Shown: positions 8,596-17,439 of the stretch, one piece after another
Position numbering within the stretch: position 1 is the first letter of the stretch
Layout: every line of letters starts with the position of its first letter
Assembly (NCBI GenBank): GCA_963817435.1
Contig: CAWFNY010000002.1
Span: forward strand, 62,001-126,000
Reading direction: 5' to 3'
Source of the DNA: JADJOM01 sp963817435
Lineage (GTDB): Bacteria; Gemmatimonadota; Gemmatimonadetes; Gemmatimonadales; GWC2-71-9
Length of the DNA stretch: 64,000 bases
Notes under the pieces: generated by a model
The model's input: only the letters and a program-made list of their open reading frames with translations
Told to the model about the DNA's origin: nothing
Database searches by the model: none
Translations under genes and position numbers: made by a program

Positions 8596-10113
8596 TCAAG
8601 AGTCGGCCAGGAACGAGGTGTCGAACCGCCTGGCTTTCAGGGCCGTCGCGAAGCTCGATTTCTCGACCGCGCGCAGATAGGCCTCCCTCGGTTCGACCTG
8701 CTTCGACTCCACCAGCTCCAGCAGGGCGTCGTTCAGGGTCACCATGCCCGCCTTCCGGTTGGTCTGCATGATCGACGGGATCTGGAAGGTCTTGCCCTCG
8801 CGGATGAGGTTCGACACCGCCGGGATCGAGAGCAGCACCTCCTTCGCCGCCACCCGCCCGCCACCGATCTTCCGCAGCAGCACCTGCGCGATCACCCCCT
8901 TCAGCGACTCCGCGAGCATCACCCGCACCTGCGACTGCCGGTCGACCGGAAACTGGTCGATGATGCGGTCGATCGTGGACGGCGCCGTTGTCGTGTGCAG
9001 CGTGCCGAAGACCAGGTGCCCGGTCTCGGCGGTCTCGATCGCGATCGAGACGGTTTCGAGATCGCGCAGCTCGCCGACCAGGATGACGTCCGGGTCCTCT
9101 CGAAGCGCCGCGCGCAGCGCGTTCTTGAACGACTGGCTGTGCTGCCCGACCTCGCGCTGCGTCACCACGCACTTCCGGGGCGGATGCACGAACTCGATCG
9201 GGTCCTCGATCGTGAGGATGTGATCGGTGCGGGTGCGGTTGATGAGGTCCACCAGCGCCGCGAGGGTGGTGGACTTCCCGGAGCCGGTCGGCCCGGTCAC
9301 CAGCACCAGGCCCTTAGTGAGATAGCAGAGCTTCTGGATCTCCGGCGCGAGACCGAGTTCGTCCGCGGTGAGAATCCGGGAGGGAATCACCCGGAAGACC
9401 GCCATCGGCCCGCGCCGCTCCTGCGCGGCGTTGCAGCGGAAGCGCGCCACGCCGCTGACATCCCAGGCCCAGTCGACGTCGCCGGTCTCCTTGAACACCC
9501 CGAAATCCGCCGGGCGCATGATCGAAGTGATCATCGCCAGCAGATGCTCCGCCTCGAGCACCGCGCCCTCCTGGCGCACCAGTTCGCCATCCACGCGCAG
9601 GATCGGCTGCTCCCCGGTGCGGAGATGGAGGTCCGACGCACCGCGTTCCGAGGTGAGCCGGAGCAGTTGCTCCATCTCGGCCCGCGCCGCCCCGCCATCC
9701 ACCGCCGCCGAAAACATCGCGGTCCGGCGGCCGGGAGTCCTGGGCGCCACCGGTTCCCCGGTGGATGCGGGCTCCGGCCCCGGGACGGGCGCGGACTCGG
9801 TCACCGCCCCGGACGACGCCGGCCTGAGCAGCACCCGGGTGCCGTCCGCTTCGGGGAGCACCTCGACCGTGAACGGCTGTCCGGCGTATTCGTAGCCGAA
9901 GCTGAAGGTCGTCGGGCCGTCGAGCCGGTAATGATCGGCCAGCGGGGTGATCTCGCGGACGAGCGCGACGATCTGCGCGCTCGACAGCGGATCCTTGGTC
10001 ACGGCACGCGGCGCACCGTCGAAGAGCAGGCTCGCGGGTTTGCCGGGCGCCAGGACGAGTCCCTGCGCCTTGTGATCGAAGATGGCCTGGAGGAATCGGT
10101 CGAGTCTGGGCAC
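8596..10113 (-). CDS. pilT: PilT-like pilus retraction ATPase with extra N-terminal domain
   Basis: Type IV pilus secretion ATPase of the PilT/GspE superfamily. Residues from about 150 form the PilT core: GASDLHLRTGEQPILRVDGEL, Walker A GPTGSGKST, Asp box TIEDPIEFVH, Walker B DPDVILVGELRD and His box GHLVFGTLHTTTAPSTIDR. At 505 aa it is about 150 residues longer than ordinary PilT (about 345-370). The extra part (1-95) resembles a degenerate PilT N-domain (LDRFLQAIFDHKAQGLVLAPGKPASLLFDG), followed by a Pro/Ala linker. GTG at 10113 starts 7 nt after the preceding stop, so it is translated as part of the upstream operon. No other pilus gene is in the window. Confidence 0.87.
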   Translation of the reverse strand: MPRLDRFLQAIFDHKAQGLVLAPGKPASLLFDGAPRAVTKDPLSSAQIVALVREITPLADHYRLDGPTTFSFGYEYAGQPFTVEVLPEADGTRVLLRPASSGAVTESAPVPGPEPASTGEPVAPRTPGRRTAMFSAAVDGGAARAEMEQLLRLTSERGASDLHLRTGEQPILRVDGELVRQEGAVLEAEHLLAMITSIMRPADFGVFKETGDVDWAWDVSGVARFRCNAAQERRGPMAVFRVIPSRILTADELGLAPEIQKLCYLTKGLVLVTGPTGSGKSTTLAALVDLINRTRTDHILTIEDPIEFVHPPRKCVVTQREVGQHSQSFKNALRAALREDPDVILVGELRDLETVSIAIETAETGHLVFGTLHTTTAPSTIDRIIDQFPVDRQSQVRVMLAESLKGVIAQVLLRKIGGGRVAAKEVLLSIPAVSNLIREGKTFQIPSIMQTNRKAGMVTLNDALLELVESKQVEPREAYLRAVEKSSFATALKARRFDTSFLADS

Positions 10114-10120
10114 GTCGATT

Positions 10121-10582
10121 TCAGGAGAGGGGACGGACCGCGCGAACGAAGCCCCGGTTCAGGCAGAGGCTCCCCTCGTCGGTGATGAGCAGGAAGAAGC
10201 GTTCGGGAGCGTTGAGGAAATCGAGCGCGCGCGAGCGGGTCGGTGGCAGCTCGCTCACCGCGATGCCCCGGTGCTCCGCGCCGCCGACCATCATGATCTC
10301 GAGGGGAATCATGCGAGCGGCCAACTGGCGGTCCGGATCGTCTTCGGCGGGCGCCGGCATGAACGCGAACGCCGCCACCTGGGCCTTGGCCACGAAGACC
10401 ACGTCGCCCTGGGGAAGGTTCAGGGCGAAGAACGCATCCCCGCGGTTCAGCATCTCGATCGGCGTCTCGGGTCCGTCGCGCCACGCCACCCGCGGCTGCA
10501 GGTGCACTTCACCCTGGATGACCAGCCCTTCGGCCAGGGTCACCCGCGCGGGCAGCCGCTGCGTGGAAGCCCAGTCGTTCAT
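10121..10582 (-). CDS. Conserved hypothetical protein
   Basis: Not recognised. A 153-aa soluble protein without signal or membrane segment. The first half is beta-rich (LPARVTLAEGLVIQGEVHLQ) and contains NRGDAFFALNLPQGDVVFVAKAQVA; the C-terminus (FLLITDEGSLCLNRGFVRAV) is also predicted strands. It overlaps the dehydrogenase upstream by 4 bp (ATGA) and lies 7 bp before the pilT-like gene, so the three are translationally coupled. The tight link suggests a role with the PilT-like ATPase or as a sensor domain of that machinery, but that is only an inference from position. Confidence 0.7.
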   Translation of the reverse strand: MNDWASTQRLPARVTLAEGLVIQGEVHLQPRVAWRDGPETPIEMLNRGDAFFALNLPQGDVVFVAKAQVAAFAFMPAPAEDDPDRQLAARMIPLEIMMVGGAEHRGIAVSELPPTRSRALDFLNAPERFFLLITDEGSLCLNRGFVRAVRPLS

Positions 10583-11469
10583 GAGCCCCTGATCGCGACG
10601 CCGGCCCGCTCCTCCTGCAGCCGGATCGCCTCCAGGTAGTCGCCATCCTCGCCGAGGGCGGCGCGCGCTTCATGCATGAGCTGGCTCACCCGGGTGAGCA
10701 ACGATCCGGCGACACCCTGGCTCTCGAGAAACCGGACCGCGATGCCCACGTCCTTGTCCAGCAGCGCCAGGCGGAAGGTCTTGGGATAGGCGCCGGTCAG
10801 CACCCGGTCCGGCACCAGACCTTCCGAGACAAAGGAGCGCCCGGACGAGGCGTTGATGACCTCGAGCGCCTTGCGGACCGGCACGCCGGCCTTGGCGAGC
10901 GCCACGAAGCCTTCGCCGAAGGCGAGGATGTGCGCGGCCAGCAGCGCGTTGTTCACCGCCTTGACCGCCGAGCCCGCGCCGATGGGGCCGAGATGCTCGA
11001 TCCGCTTCCCGAAGCAGGCGAGCACCGGGCGCGCCCGCGCGAAGGTCGCGGGGTCGGCACCGACCATCACCGTGAGCGCCGCCGCTTCGGCGCCGTTGGT
11101 GCCGCCGCTGACCGGGCAGTCGGCAAAGGCGACGCCCGCGGCGGCGAGCCGCGCCCAGATGCGCTGGGCACTCTCCGGATCACCCGAGGTGCAGTCGAGG
11201 AACAGGGCGCCCGGAGCCAACCCGGCGAGGATCCCATCCGGACCGTCGAGCAACGCCTCCACTTCTGCCGAGGTCGGCAGGCAGGTCAGGACGACCTCGG
11301 CCCCGGCCACCGCCTCTCTCGGGGTCGCGGCCGCCCGGGCCCTGTGCGCGGCGGCGAACTCCGTCGCGCGCGCGGTCGTGCGGTTCCAGACCGCGAGTGT
11401 GTGGGTGCGCGCGAGATGAGCCGCCATCGGACGACCGATGGCACCGAGGCCCAGAAAGGCCATCTGCAT
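10579..11469 (-). CDS. NAD(P)-dependent beta-hydroxyacid dehydrogenase (3-hydroxyisobutyrate dehydrogenase family)
   Basis: A 296-aa oxidoreductase of the HIBADH/6PGDH-type family. The N-terminal Rossmann motif is FLGLGAIGRPMAAHLA; the substrate-binding motif DCPVSGGTNGAEAAALTVMVG and the catalytic-lysine region GSAVKAVNNALLAAHILAFGEG are intact. Known members reduce or oxidise 3-hydroxyisobutyrate, tartronate semialdehyde, or glyoxylate and succinic semialdehyde, and the substrate cannot be settled by eye. It starts 2 bp after the ferritin stop and overlaps the next gene by 4 bp. ATG 11463, six bases downstream, is an alternative start. Confidence 0.85.
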   Translation of the reverse strand: MQMAFLGLGAIGRPMAAHLARTHTLAVWNRTTARATEFAAAHRARAAATPREAVAGAEVVLTCLPTSAEVEALLDGPDGILAGLAPGALFLDCTSGDPESAQRIWARLAAAGVAFADCPVSGGTNGAEAAALTVMVGADPATFARARPVLACFGKRIEHLGPIGAGSAVKAVNNALLAAHILAFGEGFVALAKAGVPVRKALEVINASSGRSFVSEGLVPDRVLTGAYPKTFRLALLDKDVGIAVRFLESQGVAGSLLTRVSQLMHEARAALGEDGDYLEAIRLQEERAGVAIRGS

Positions 11470-11471
11470 GC

Positions 11472-11987
11472 TCAGGCCTCTTCCGCCGCGCCGGCGGCCC
11501 CGCGCTGTCCGAGTTCGCGGTCGAGCATGACCAGCGCGGCCTGATTGTCACCCACCCGTCGCACGCTCTCGAGCACGTGGCTCGAGTTCTTCTCCTCTTC
11601 GACCTGCTCGGTGATGAACCACTCGAGAAAGACCTGGCTGGCATAGTCGCGATCGTCCAGGGCAAGACCGTAGAGTTCGTTGATGCTCTTGGTGACGCCC
11701 TGCTCGTGGCGCTTCACCTGCTCGAAGACCTCGAGCGGATTCTTGAACTTGACCGGTGGACCGCCAAGCGGCTGCAGCTGCACCCGGCAGCCGCGATCGA
11801 TCAGATGATCGAAGATCTTCATCGCGTGCACCGATTCCTCGCGCGCCTGCTGCCGCAGCCAGGCGGCGAAGCCGGGGAGCGTCTGGTCTTCCATCCAGGC
11901 TGCCATCGACAGATACACATACGCGGACTCGAATTCCCTGCGGATCTGGTCATTCATGGCCTTCTGCAGGCCGGCTGTTGGCGTCAT
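11472..11987 (-). CDS. ftnA: Ferritin-like iron storage protein
   Basis: Non-heme ferritin (171 aa), expected to oxidise Fe(II) and store Fe(III) in a 24-mer in the cytoplasm. Ferroxidase ligands are visible: EFESAYVYLSMAAW in helix A, REESVHAMKIFDHL with its ExxH in helix B, and EWFITEQVEEE in helix C. The C-terminal Ala/Glu tail is short. It is the promoter-proximal gene of the minus-strand run leading to the dehydrogenase and pilT-like genes. The 207-bp gap to the divergent dinB presumably holds its promoter; no Fur-type box was recognised by eye. Confidence 0.92.
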   Translation of the reverse strand: MTPTAGLQKAMNDQIRREFESAYVYLSMAAWMEDQTLPGFAAWLRQQAREESVHAMKIFDHLIDRGCRVQLQPLGGPPVKFKNPLEVFEQVKRHEQGVTKSINELYGLALDDRDYASQVFLEWFITEQVEEEKNSSHVLESVRRVGDNQAALVMLDRELGQRGAAGAAEEA

Positions 11988-12194
11988 GGCTGCGCTCCGG
12001 TTCTGAAATTGATGGCGGGATGAACGCTATACCGGCGCGGCATACTCGGCCAGTCATCCCCATCCCCGGCGCAGGCGCCGCTGACTCAGGGGGGCTTCGG
12101 CGCATCCACATCCTGTCACGCGCCGGACGGATGTCGTCACCGCCCCGTACCGTGCATTAGCTTTTGAGCTGAACGACGGTCCCGGAAGAGAGCC

Positions 12195-13388
12195 ATGCCC
12201 CCACGCATCATCCACGTCGACCTCGACGCCTTCTTCGTCGAGGTGTGCCGCCAGCGGCATCCGGAGCTTCGCGACGTGGAGCTCCTGGTCGTCGGCGGAC
12301 GGCGCGAGTCACGCGGCGTGGTGCAGTCGGCCTCCTATGCGGCGCGCCGCTTCGGGGTGCGCTCCGGGATGCCGATCGCCGAAGCGGCACGCCGCTGCCC
12401 CGGTGCGACCTTCTTCAAGGGGGAATTCGCGCACTATCGTGAGGCCTCGCGCGCGGTCCGCGAGGTGCTGGGCCGCCATTCCCCCACCGTGGTGATGGCC
12501 TCGCTCGACGAAGGCTACCTCGACTTCACCGGCACCGAGCGGCTGTATCCGCTCTCGCTCCTTCCGGTGGCCGAAGCCCTGCGCGCCGAGATCGCCGCGA
12601 CCACGGGACTCGATGCGAGCGTCGGCATCGGCCCGAACCGCATGATCGCCAAACTCGCCTCCGACTATGCCAAGCCGAAAGGTGTCTGCGAAGTGCGCGC
12701 GGGCTGGGAGGAGGGTTTCCTCGCCGGCCTCGAACTGCGGGCGCTTCCGGGTGTCGGGCCGCGGACGGCGGAGCGGCTCGCCCAGTCCGGGCTCACCGAC
12801 GTCGCCCAGGTGCAGCGGCTGTCCGAAGCGGAGCTGGCCCGCCTGGTCGGCGACTTCGCCCGCGAGCTCAAGTGGCGGGCGCACGGCCATGGCTCATCGG
12901 CACTCCACGGCGACCGCCTGCCCCGATCCATCAGCAGGGAAACCACCCTGGCGCGGGATGCGAGCGACGCAGCCTACCTCGACACCCTGCTGACCCGGTT
13001 CGTCGGGCTGGTCGCCTCACAACTGCGCAACGAGGGCCTCGTCGCCAGGACGGTCGTCCTCAAGCTGCGGCACGGAGACTTCCATACCGTCACTCGCCGG
13101 CACACCCTGGACACCGCGACCGACCTCGACGCCGAACTGCTCGCCCCGGCGCGCGCCCTCTTCCGAAGCGCCTTCGACGAGGCTGTCCGCCGCCGTCAGG
13201 GCGTCCGCCTCATCGGCATCGCCGCGACCAGCCTGGCCCAGTCGGCACCGGCGGATCTCTTCGAGCCCGCCGAGCGGACCCGGCTGCGCGAGCTCACCAG
13301 CGCTGTGGACCGGGTGCGGGAGCGCTTCGGATTCGACGCCGTCACCCCGGCCGCCACGCTGCGACTCGATCGCCGGGATCGTGCATGA
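12195..13388 (+). CDS. dinB: DNA polymerase IV (Y-family translesion polymerase)
   Basis: Error-prone Y-family polymerase, 397 aa. Catalytic acidic residues lie in IIHVDLDAFFVEV and in VMASLDEGYLDFTG (most family members have SIDEAYLD). The helix-hairpin-helix RALPGVGPRTAERL and the little-finger domain from about residue 240 are complete. The C-terminus lacks a clear beta-clamp-binding pentapeptide; it ends RLDRRDRA. Start ATG 12195 has GGAAGAG upstream. The last codons overlap the start of the Sel1 gene (ATGA at 13385-13388). No SOS box was recognised. Confidence 0.92.
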   Translation: MPPRIIHVDLDAFFVEVCRQRHPELRDVELLVVGGRRESRGVVQSASYAARRFGVRSGMPIAEAARRCPGATFFKGEFAHYREASRAVREVLGRHSPTVVMASLDEGYLDFTGTERLYPLSLLPVAEALRAEIAATTGLDASVGIGPNRMIAKLASDYAKPKGVCEVRAGWEEGFLAGLELRALPGVGPRTAERLAQSGLTDVAQVQRLSEAELARLVGDFARELKWRAHGHGSSALHGDRLPRSISRETTLARDASDAAYLDTLLTRFVGLVASQLRNEGLVARTVVLKLRHGDFHTVTRRHTLDTATDLDAELLAPARALFRSAFDEAVRRRQGVRLIGIAATSLAQSAPADLFEPAERTRLRELTSAVDRVRERFGFDAVTPAATLRLDRRDRA

Positions 13389-14095
13389 GGTTCCCAGCCA
13401 CGGTTCTGATCCTCTCCCTCGCCGCGGCGCCCCTCGCGGCCCAGGACGAAGCCGCGACGACGGCGATACTGGCGCGATGCAACGCCGGCGAGGCCGATGC
13501 CTGCGTCCGCTTCGCCCAGCTGCTGGCCCAGGGCATCGGGATCAGCGCCGATCCCGGGCGGGCGGCACGCGTGTCGCTGCAGGCCTGCGATCTCGGGGCC
13601 CCGGAAGGCTGCACCCAGCTCGGCCGCTGGTTACAGCGCGGCCTCTACCTCAACCCGGACCCCGGCCGAGCCCTGGCGCTCTTCCGCCGGGCCTGCGACG
13701 CCGAGGATCCGGAGGGTTGTCAGGCAGCCGCAGGCGCGTACGAGAATGGCGAAGGGGTGGTCCCCAGCCTGGAGACGGCGCTCGGCTTCGCCCAGCGCGC
13801 CTGCGACGCCGGTGGGGGACGGGCCTGTCTGCAGCTCGGGGAGCGCTACGAGCAGGGCCTCGGCCCGACCTTCCGCAACGAGGCCCGGGCGGCGGCGCTG
13901 TATGAGCGGGGGTGTGACCTGGAGGAGGCCAACAGCTGCGTGCGGCTGGGGACGATGTACCACGATGGACGCGGGGTGAGCCAGAACGACGATCGCGCGC
14001 GGGCGCTGTATCAGCGGGCCTGCGACGTCGGCAACAACGCCGCCTGCCACCTCCTCCCGCTGCTGCGCGACGGCCTGCCGATCGGCCGGCCCTGA
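13385..14095 (+). CDS. Secreted Sel1-repeat protein
   Basis: A 236-aa protein with a Sec signal peptide (MRFPATVLILSLAAAPLAAQ) and about five Sel1-like TPR repeats of roughly 36 residues. Each has the pattern A...YxxGxGVxxDxxRALxLxxRACDxGxxxAC, for example in MYHDGRGVSQNDDRARALYQ. Paired cysteines at ACDxxxxxAC recur in every repeat, as in HcpA-like cysteine-rich Sel1 proteins, so periplasmic disulfides are likely. It is translationally coupled to dinB by a 4-bp overlap and converges on the kinase at 14115. Function is unknown; Sel1 proteins usually mediate protein-protein contacts. Confidence 0.85.
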   Translation: MRFPATVLILSLAAAPLAAQDEAATTAILARCNAGEADACVRFAQLLAQGIGISADPGRAARVSLQACDLGAPEGCTQLGRWLQRGLYLNPDPGRALALFRRACDAEDPEGCQAAAGAYENGEGVVPSLETALGFAQRACDAGGGRACLQLGERYEQGLGPTFRNEARAAALYERGCDLEEANSCVRLGTMYHDGRGVSQNDDRARALYQRACDVGNNAACHLLPLLRDGLPIGRP

Positions 14096-14114
14096 TCGGA
14101 GCCGGCCGCCCGCG

Positions 14115-15869
14115 TCAGGGGCGGAAATCCTTGGATTCGAAGCGAAGACCGACCGATCCCGTTCGGCGATCCACCTCCTCACCCAGGTTCTTGAAGGTGG
14201 CGGTCGTGCCGTTGGCGGCGGTGGCCGCGACCGCGCTGTTGAGGAACAGCGGGTAATACCCGATGCGTGCCCGGGTGGCGCCGGGATTCACGCTGCAGTT
14301 GCACGGCTGGGCGTTCACGGTGCCGGCGTTGACGGTGATGATCACCGGACCGTCCGTGGCATTGCTGATGAGCGGCGCGAATACCGGCTGTGTGGTGTTG
14401 CCCGCGTCCACCGCGCGCACCAGCTCGCCGCTCGGCGCGGGCTCGTTGATGCTCCCCTGCAGTTCGATGCCCAGCGGCTTCCCCCCCGGCCCGATCGGGC
14501 GCACCAGGTACCACTGGGCCACCAGCGGCCCCTTTCCCTTCACTTTCTGCGAGGTACGACCACCCGCGGGAACTTCGAAGGTGACCGCACCGACGGTGAC
14601 CCTGATCGGCTCCACTAGCAGGTTCTCGACCACCAGCACCGGTGAGCGTCCGGCGAACATCCATGCCCCCGCTGCAGCGGCCACGACCACTAGCAGGAGC
14701 AGCAATAGCGGAACCCGGCTCTTCGACGACGGCGGCAAGGCCGAGCCGACGACCGGGGCCTTCGCCACCGGGGCCGAGCGCTGGGTCGGCTGGGCCGGTG
14801 CGGTGACCGGCGCCGCCGTGCGCGGGCGCTCCGTGCTCGGCATGATCGCCGTCGCATCCTCGCTCTCCAGCTTCCGCGCAATCCGCTCAGCGCTGATCAC
14901 GTCCTGCTGCCCCGACTCCCGGCCGGTCGTGAGCGCGTCGAGCAGCATCGCCACCGACTGGAAGCGCTCGCCCGGCCGCTTCGCCAGGCAGCGCACGATC
15001 ACGTTCGACAGCCACACCGGGATCCGGGCGTCCTTGGCCGTGGCGACCGGCGCCGGCTCGCTCAGGTGCTTTCCGACGATCTCCTGCGAACTCTCCCCCT
15101 CGAACGGCGGCGCGCCCGTCACCATCTGATAGAGCACCGCGCCGACGGCGTAGATGTCGGACCTGGCGTCGAGGTCACCCTGGCCGAGCGCCTGTTCCGG
15201 GCTCATGTATTGCGGCGTGCCTACCACGAACCCGGTCTGGGTCTTGTGGCCCTCGCCATCAATCCGCTTGGCGATTCCGAAGTCCACCAGCAGGGGCCGG
15301 CCGGTGCTGGCCTCCAGCATGATGTTGTCCGGCTTGATGTCCCGGTGGATCAGCCCCTGGCTGTGCGCATGGGCGAGCGCATCGAGCAGGGGCCGCATGA
15401 TCGCGAGCGCACGGTCGGTCGAGAGCGCCCCGAGGCGGCGGAGCATCGCGGAGAGCGCCTCTCCCTCCACGAAGGGCATTGCGTAATAGACCAGCCCCTC
15501 CCCTTCGCCCACGAAGTGGATGGCGAGGATGTTCGGGTGGCTGAGCCTGGCGATGGAGCGGCACTCCTGGCGGAAGCGCTCGAGCATGCCGGCCGACCAC
15601 GCGATATCCGGCTTGAGCACCTTGACGGCGAGTCGCCGCTGCAGATCGGTGTCGAAGACCTCGTACACCTGCGCGAAGCCGCCCTCGCCGAGCAGCCGGC
15701 GGACCTCGAACTTGGGGCCGAGCGCACGCGCCAGACGGCCCGGCACATCCGCCAGGGGGTCCGCCGCCAGCCGCGAGTCGCCGGTGCCGGTGCGGCTCCC
15801 GCAGCCGGGACAGAACAGCGCGGCGTCAGGCAGGGGCGTCTTGCAGGTGGGACACGGGGTCTCGGCCAT
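14115..15869 (-). CDS. Membrane Ser/Thr protein kinase with N-terminal zinc ribbon
   Basis: A 584-aa Hanks-type kinase. Residues 1-30 form a zinc ribbon (CPTCKTPLPDAALFCPGCGS). The kinase domain (about 53-315) has GEGGFAQVY, the VAIK-type lysine in LAVKVLKPD, HRDIKPDN, DFGIAK and the APE-like SPEQ, so it looks active. An acidic/Pro-rich linker leads to one transmembrane helix near 395-415 (LLLLLLVVVAAAAGAWMFAG). About 165 residues with a single CxC (QPCNCSV) lie outside the membrane and do not resemble a known sensor. The gene converges with the Sel1 gene and diverges from the thioesterase. Confidence 0.88.
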   Translation of the reverse strand: MAETPCPTCKTPLPDAALFCPGCGSRTGTGDSRLAADPLADVPGRLARALGPKFEVRRLLGEGGFAQVYEVFDTDLQRRLAVKVLKPDIAWSAGMLERFRQECRSIARLSHPNILAIHFVGEGEGLVYYAMPFVEGEALSAMLRRLGALSTDRALAIMRPLLDALAHAHSQGLIHRDIKPDNIMLEASTGRPLLVDFGIAKRIDGEGHKTQTGFVVGTPQYMSPEQALGQGDLDARSDIYAVGAVLYQMVTGAPPFEGESSQEIVGKHLSEPAPVATAKDARIPVWLSNVIVRCLAKRPGERFQSVAMLLDALTTGRESGQQDVISAERIARKLESEDATAIMPSTERPRTAAPVTAPAQPTQRSAPVAKAPVVGSALPPSSKSRVPLLLLLLVVVAAAAGAWMFAGRSPVLVVENLLVEPIRVTVGAVTFEVPAGGRTSQKVKGKGPLVAQWYLVRPIGPGGKPLGIELQGSINEPAPSGELVRAVDAGNTTQPVFAPLISNATDGPVIITVNAGTVNAQPCNCSVNPGATRARIGYYPLFLNSAVAATAANGTTATFKNLGEEVDRRTGSVGLRFESKDFRP

Positions 15870-15969
15870 GGCAAGAATCTACGGGAAAAGGGTGAACAGG
15901 GAACGGGGCACCGGAATCGGGAGATTCCGGCTGCGTTCCCTGTCGCCCGCTCCCGGTTCGCCGTACCTT

Positions 15970-16509
15970 ATGAACTCTTCTCTCCCCCACGAACCGATGA
16001 CCAGACCATCTGCTGTCACGCTGCGCTTCCTCGCCGAACCGACCCACGTGAATTTCGGAGGCAAGGTGCACGGCGGCGCGGTCATGAAATGGATCGACCA
16101 GGCCGGGTACACCTGCGCCGCGGGCTGGACCGGCGAGTACTGCGTCACCGCCTACGTCGGCGGGATCCGTTTCCTCCATCCCATCGCCGTCGGCGAACTC
16201 GTCGATGTCCGCGCTCAGGTCATTCACACCGGGCGGACCAGCCTGCACGTGTCGGTCGACATCTACGCCGGCGACCCCAAGCAGACCACCCGCAACCGCT
16301 CCTGCCATTGCGTCGTGGTGTTCGTGTCCATCGACCCGGGCGGGCAGCCGATCCCGGTGCCCAAGTGGACACCCCGCACCCCGGTCGAGCGGGCGCTGGA
16401 AGACCATGCGCTGCGGCTCAATGAGCTGCGCAAGAGCCTCGACACCGAAATCGAGGAGCGGCTTCGCTGGCTCGACCAGCAGCCGCCAGACGAGCCGGCC
16501 AGTGAATGA
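15970..16509 (+). CDS. Acyl-CoA thioesterase, hotdog fold (YciA/BFIT type)
   Basis: A 179-aa single-domain hotdog thioesterase expected to hydrolyse acyl-CoA esters. The family signature FLAEPTHVNFGGKVHGGAVMKWID is clear, with the catalytic Asn/Gly loop (NFGGKVHGG, helix D) and the strand SVDIYAGD. ATG 15970 is chosen; ATG 15997 (MTRPSAVTLRF) would also give a complete domain and neither has a strong ribosome binding site. The last 8 bp overlap the start of the DJ-1-like gene, so the two are co-translated. Confidence 0.83.
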   Translation: MNSSLPHEPMTRPSAVTLRFLAEPTHVNFGGKVHGGAVMKWIDQAGYTCAAGWTGEYCVTAYVGGIRFLHPIAVGELVDVRAQVIHTGRTSLHVSVDIYAGDPKQTTRNRSCHCVVVFVSIDPGGQPIPVPKWTPRTPVERALEDHALRLNELRKSLDTEIEERLRWLDQQPPDEPASE

Positions 16510-17131
16510 TTTGACGCGTCCGCTGCAGCTCTCGCTGCTGGTCTTCGATGACGCCGAGGTGCTCGACGTCGCGGGACCCTTCGAGGTGTTCTCCATCGCC
16601 GGGCGCCGGCACGACCTCGAGCCCTTCCGGGTCGCACTCGTCGCCGAACAGCCGGGACCGGTGACGCTGCGCAACGGCTTCACCGTCCAGCCGCACTTCG
16701 CCTTTGCCGACGCGCCCCGAGCCGACATCCTGATCATCCCGGGTGGCGCCGGCACCCGACGCGAACTGCACAATGCGGAGTTGATCGCCTGGGTCCGTCA
16801 GACAGGGGCGGAGGCGGAACTGGTCCTCTCCGTCTGCACCGGTGCCCTGCTGCTCGGCGCGGCGGGGATGCTGGATGGACTGGACGCCACGACCCATCAC
16901 GGCAGCGTCGGACTGCTCCGGGAAGTTGCCCCGCGGGCGCGGGTTCGGGAGGGGGAGCGGTTCATCGACAACGGGCGGATCGTGGTGGCGGCCGGTGTCG
17001 CGGCCGGCATCGACATGTCGCTCCACGTGGTGGAGCGGCTGCTCGGCCCGGAGCTCGCGGAGGAGGCCGCGATGTATATGGAATACCATTGGGACCGGAA
17101 CGAGGAGGGGCTCCAGGACACCGGCGTGTAG
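16502..17131 (+). CDS. DJ-1/PfpI family protein (isonitrile hydratase-like)
   Basis: A 209-aa class-I glutamine-amidotransferase-like protein. The nucleophile elbow is LVLSVCTGALLLGAAGMLDG with the Cys in the expected position, preceded by DILIIPGGAGTR. A conserved acidic residue sits in FDDAEVLDVAGPFEVF, typical of the isonitrile hydratase and GATase1-AraC-like subgroup, but no AraC DNA-binding domain follows. GTG 16502 overlaps the thioesterase stop by 8 bp; a downstream TTG is a less likely start. Substrate unknown. A strong terminator follows at 17201. Confidence 0.83.
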   Translation: MNDLTRPLQLSLLVFDDAEVLDVAGPFEVFSIAGRRHDLEPFRVALVAEQPGPVTLRNGFTVQPHFAFADAPRADILIIPGGAGTRRELHNAELIAWVRQTGAEAELVLSVCTGALLLGAAGMLDGLDATTHHGSVGLLREVAPRARVREGERFIDNGRIVVAAGVAAGIDMSLHVVERLLGPELAEEAAMYMEYHWDRNEEGLQDTGV

Positions 17132-17200
17132 GGCCAAGCCGTTTGGGGACAGCGGGTTGGGTGGGCCAGAGCGAGCCCAGAATGGCCGCAATACACCAGC

Positions 17201-17236
17201 AAAGCCGCACGGAAATCCGTGCGGCTTTGCATTTTT
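17201..17236 (+). terminator. Intrinsic terminator after the thioesterase/DJ-1 pair
   Basis: A perfect 13-bp inverted repeat (AAAGCCGCACGGA at 17201-17213 with its complement at 17216-17228) is followed by GCATTTTTT. It separates the thioesterase/DJ-1 pair from the amt promoter region. Confidence 0.85.
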
Positions 17237-17287
17237 TCACGTAAAATATCGCATGATTGGCAGTTTGAAGCGAATAAGTGTCCATCA

Positions 17288-17342
17288 AAATGTGCAGAAT
17301 ATGCAGATTTCACTTGACAGTACTGTACCTCGACTCTATACT
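17288..17342 (+). promoter_or_regulatory. Sigma70-type promoter of the first amt gene with upstream conserved element
   Basis: TTGACA at 17314-17319 and TATACT at 17337-17342, spacer 17 bp, give a near-consensus promoter. Eight bases upstream of the -35 box is AAATGTGCAGAATATGCA (17288-17305), which contains TGCA-N5-TGCA. The same element, with the same 8-bp distance to a TTGACA, precedes the second amt gene on the other strand at 22839-22856. It is a candidate binding site for a nitrogen regulator. The promoter excludes the longer upstream reading of the amt start. Confidence 0.8.
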
Positions 17343-17439
17343 GATGCCCGTCGACCGGCTCCCCGAACCAGTCGGGTTGCTCCGGACAATCACGCGGCCC
17401 AGAGCCGCCCTCGACTACCACCTCGACCAGGACCCTGCG

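Noticed and set aside
17278..17439. Upstream start extending the first Amt protein by 54 residues
   Set aside because: The extension contains the near-consensus promoter, so it is not transcribed; the signal peptide begins at 17440.
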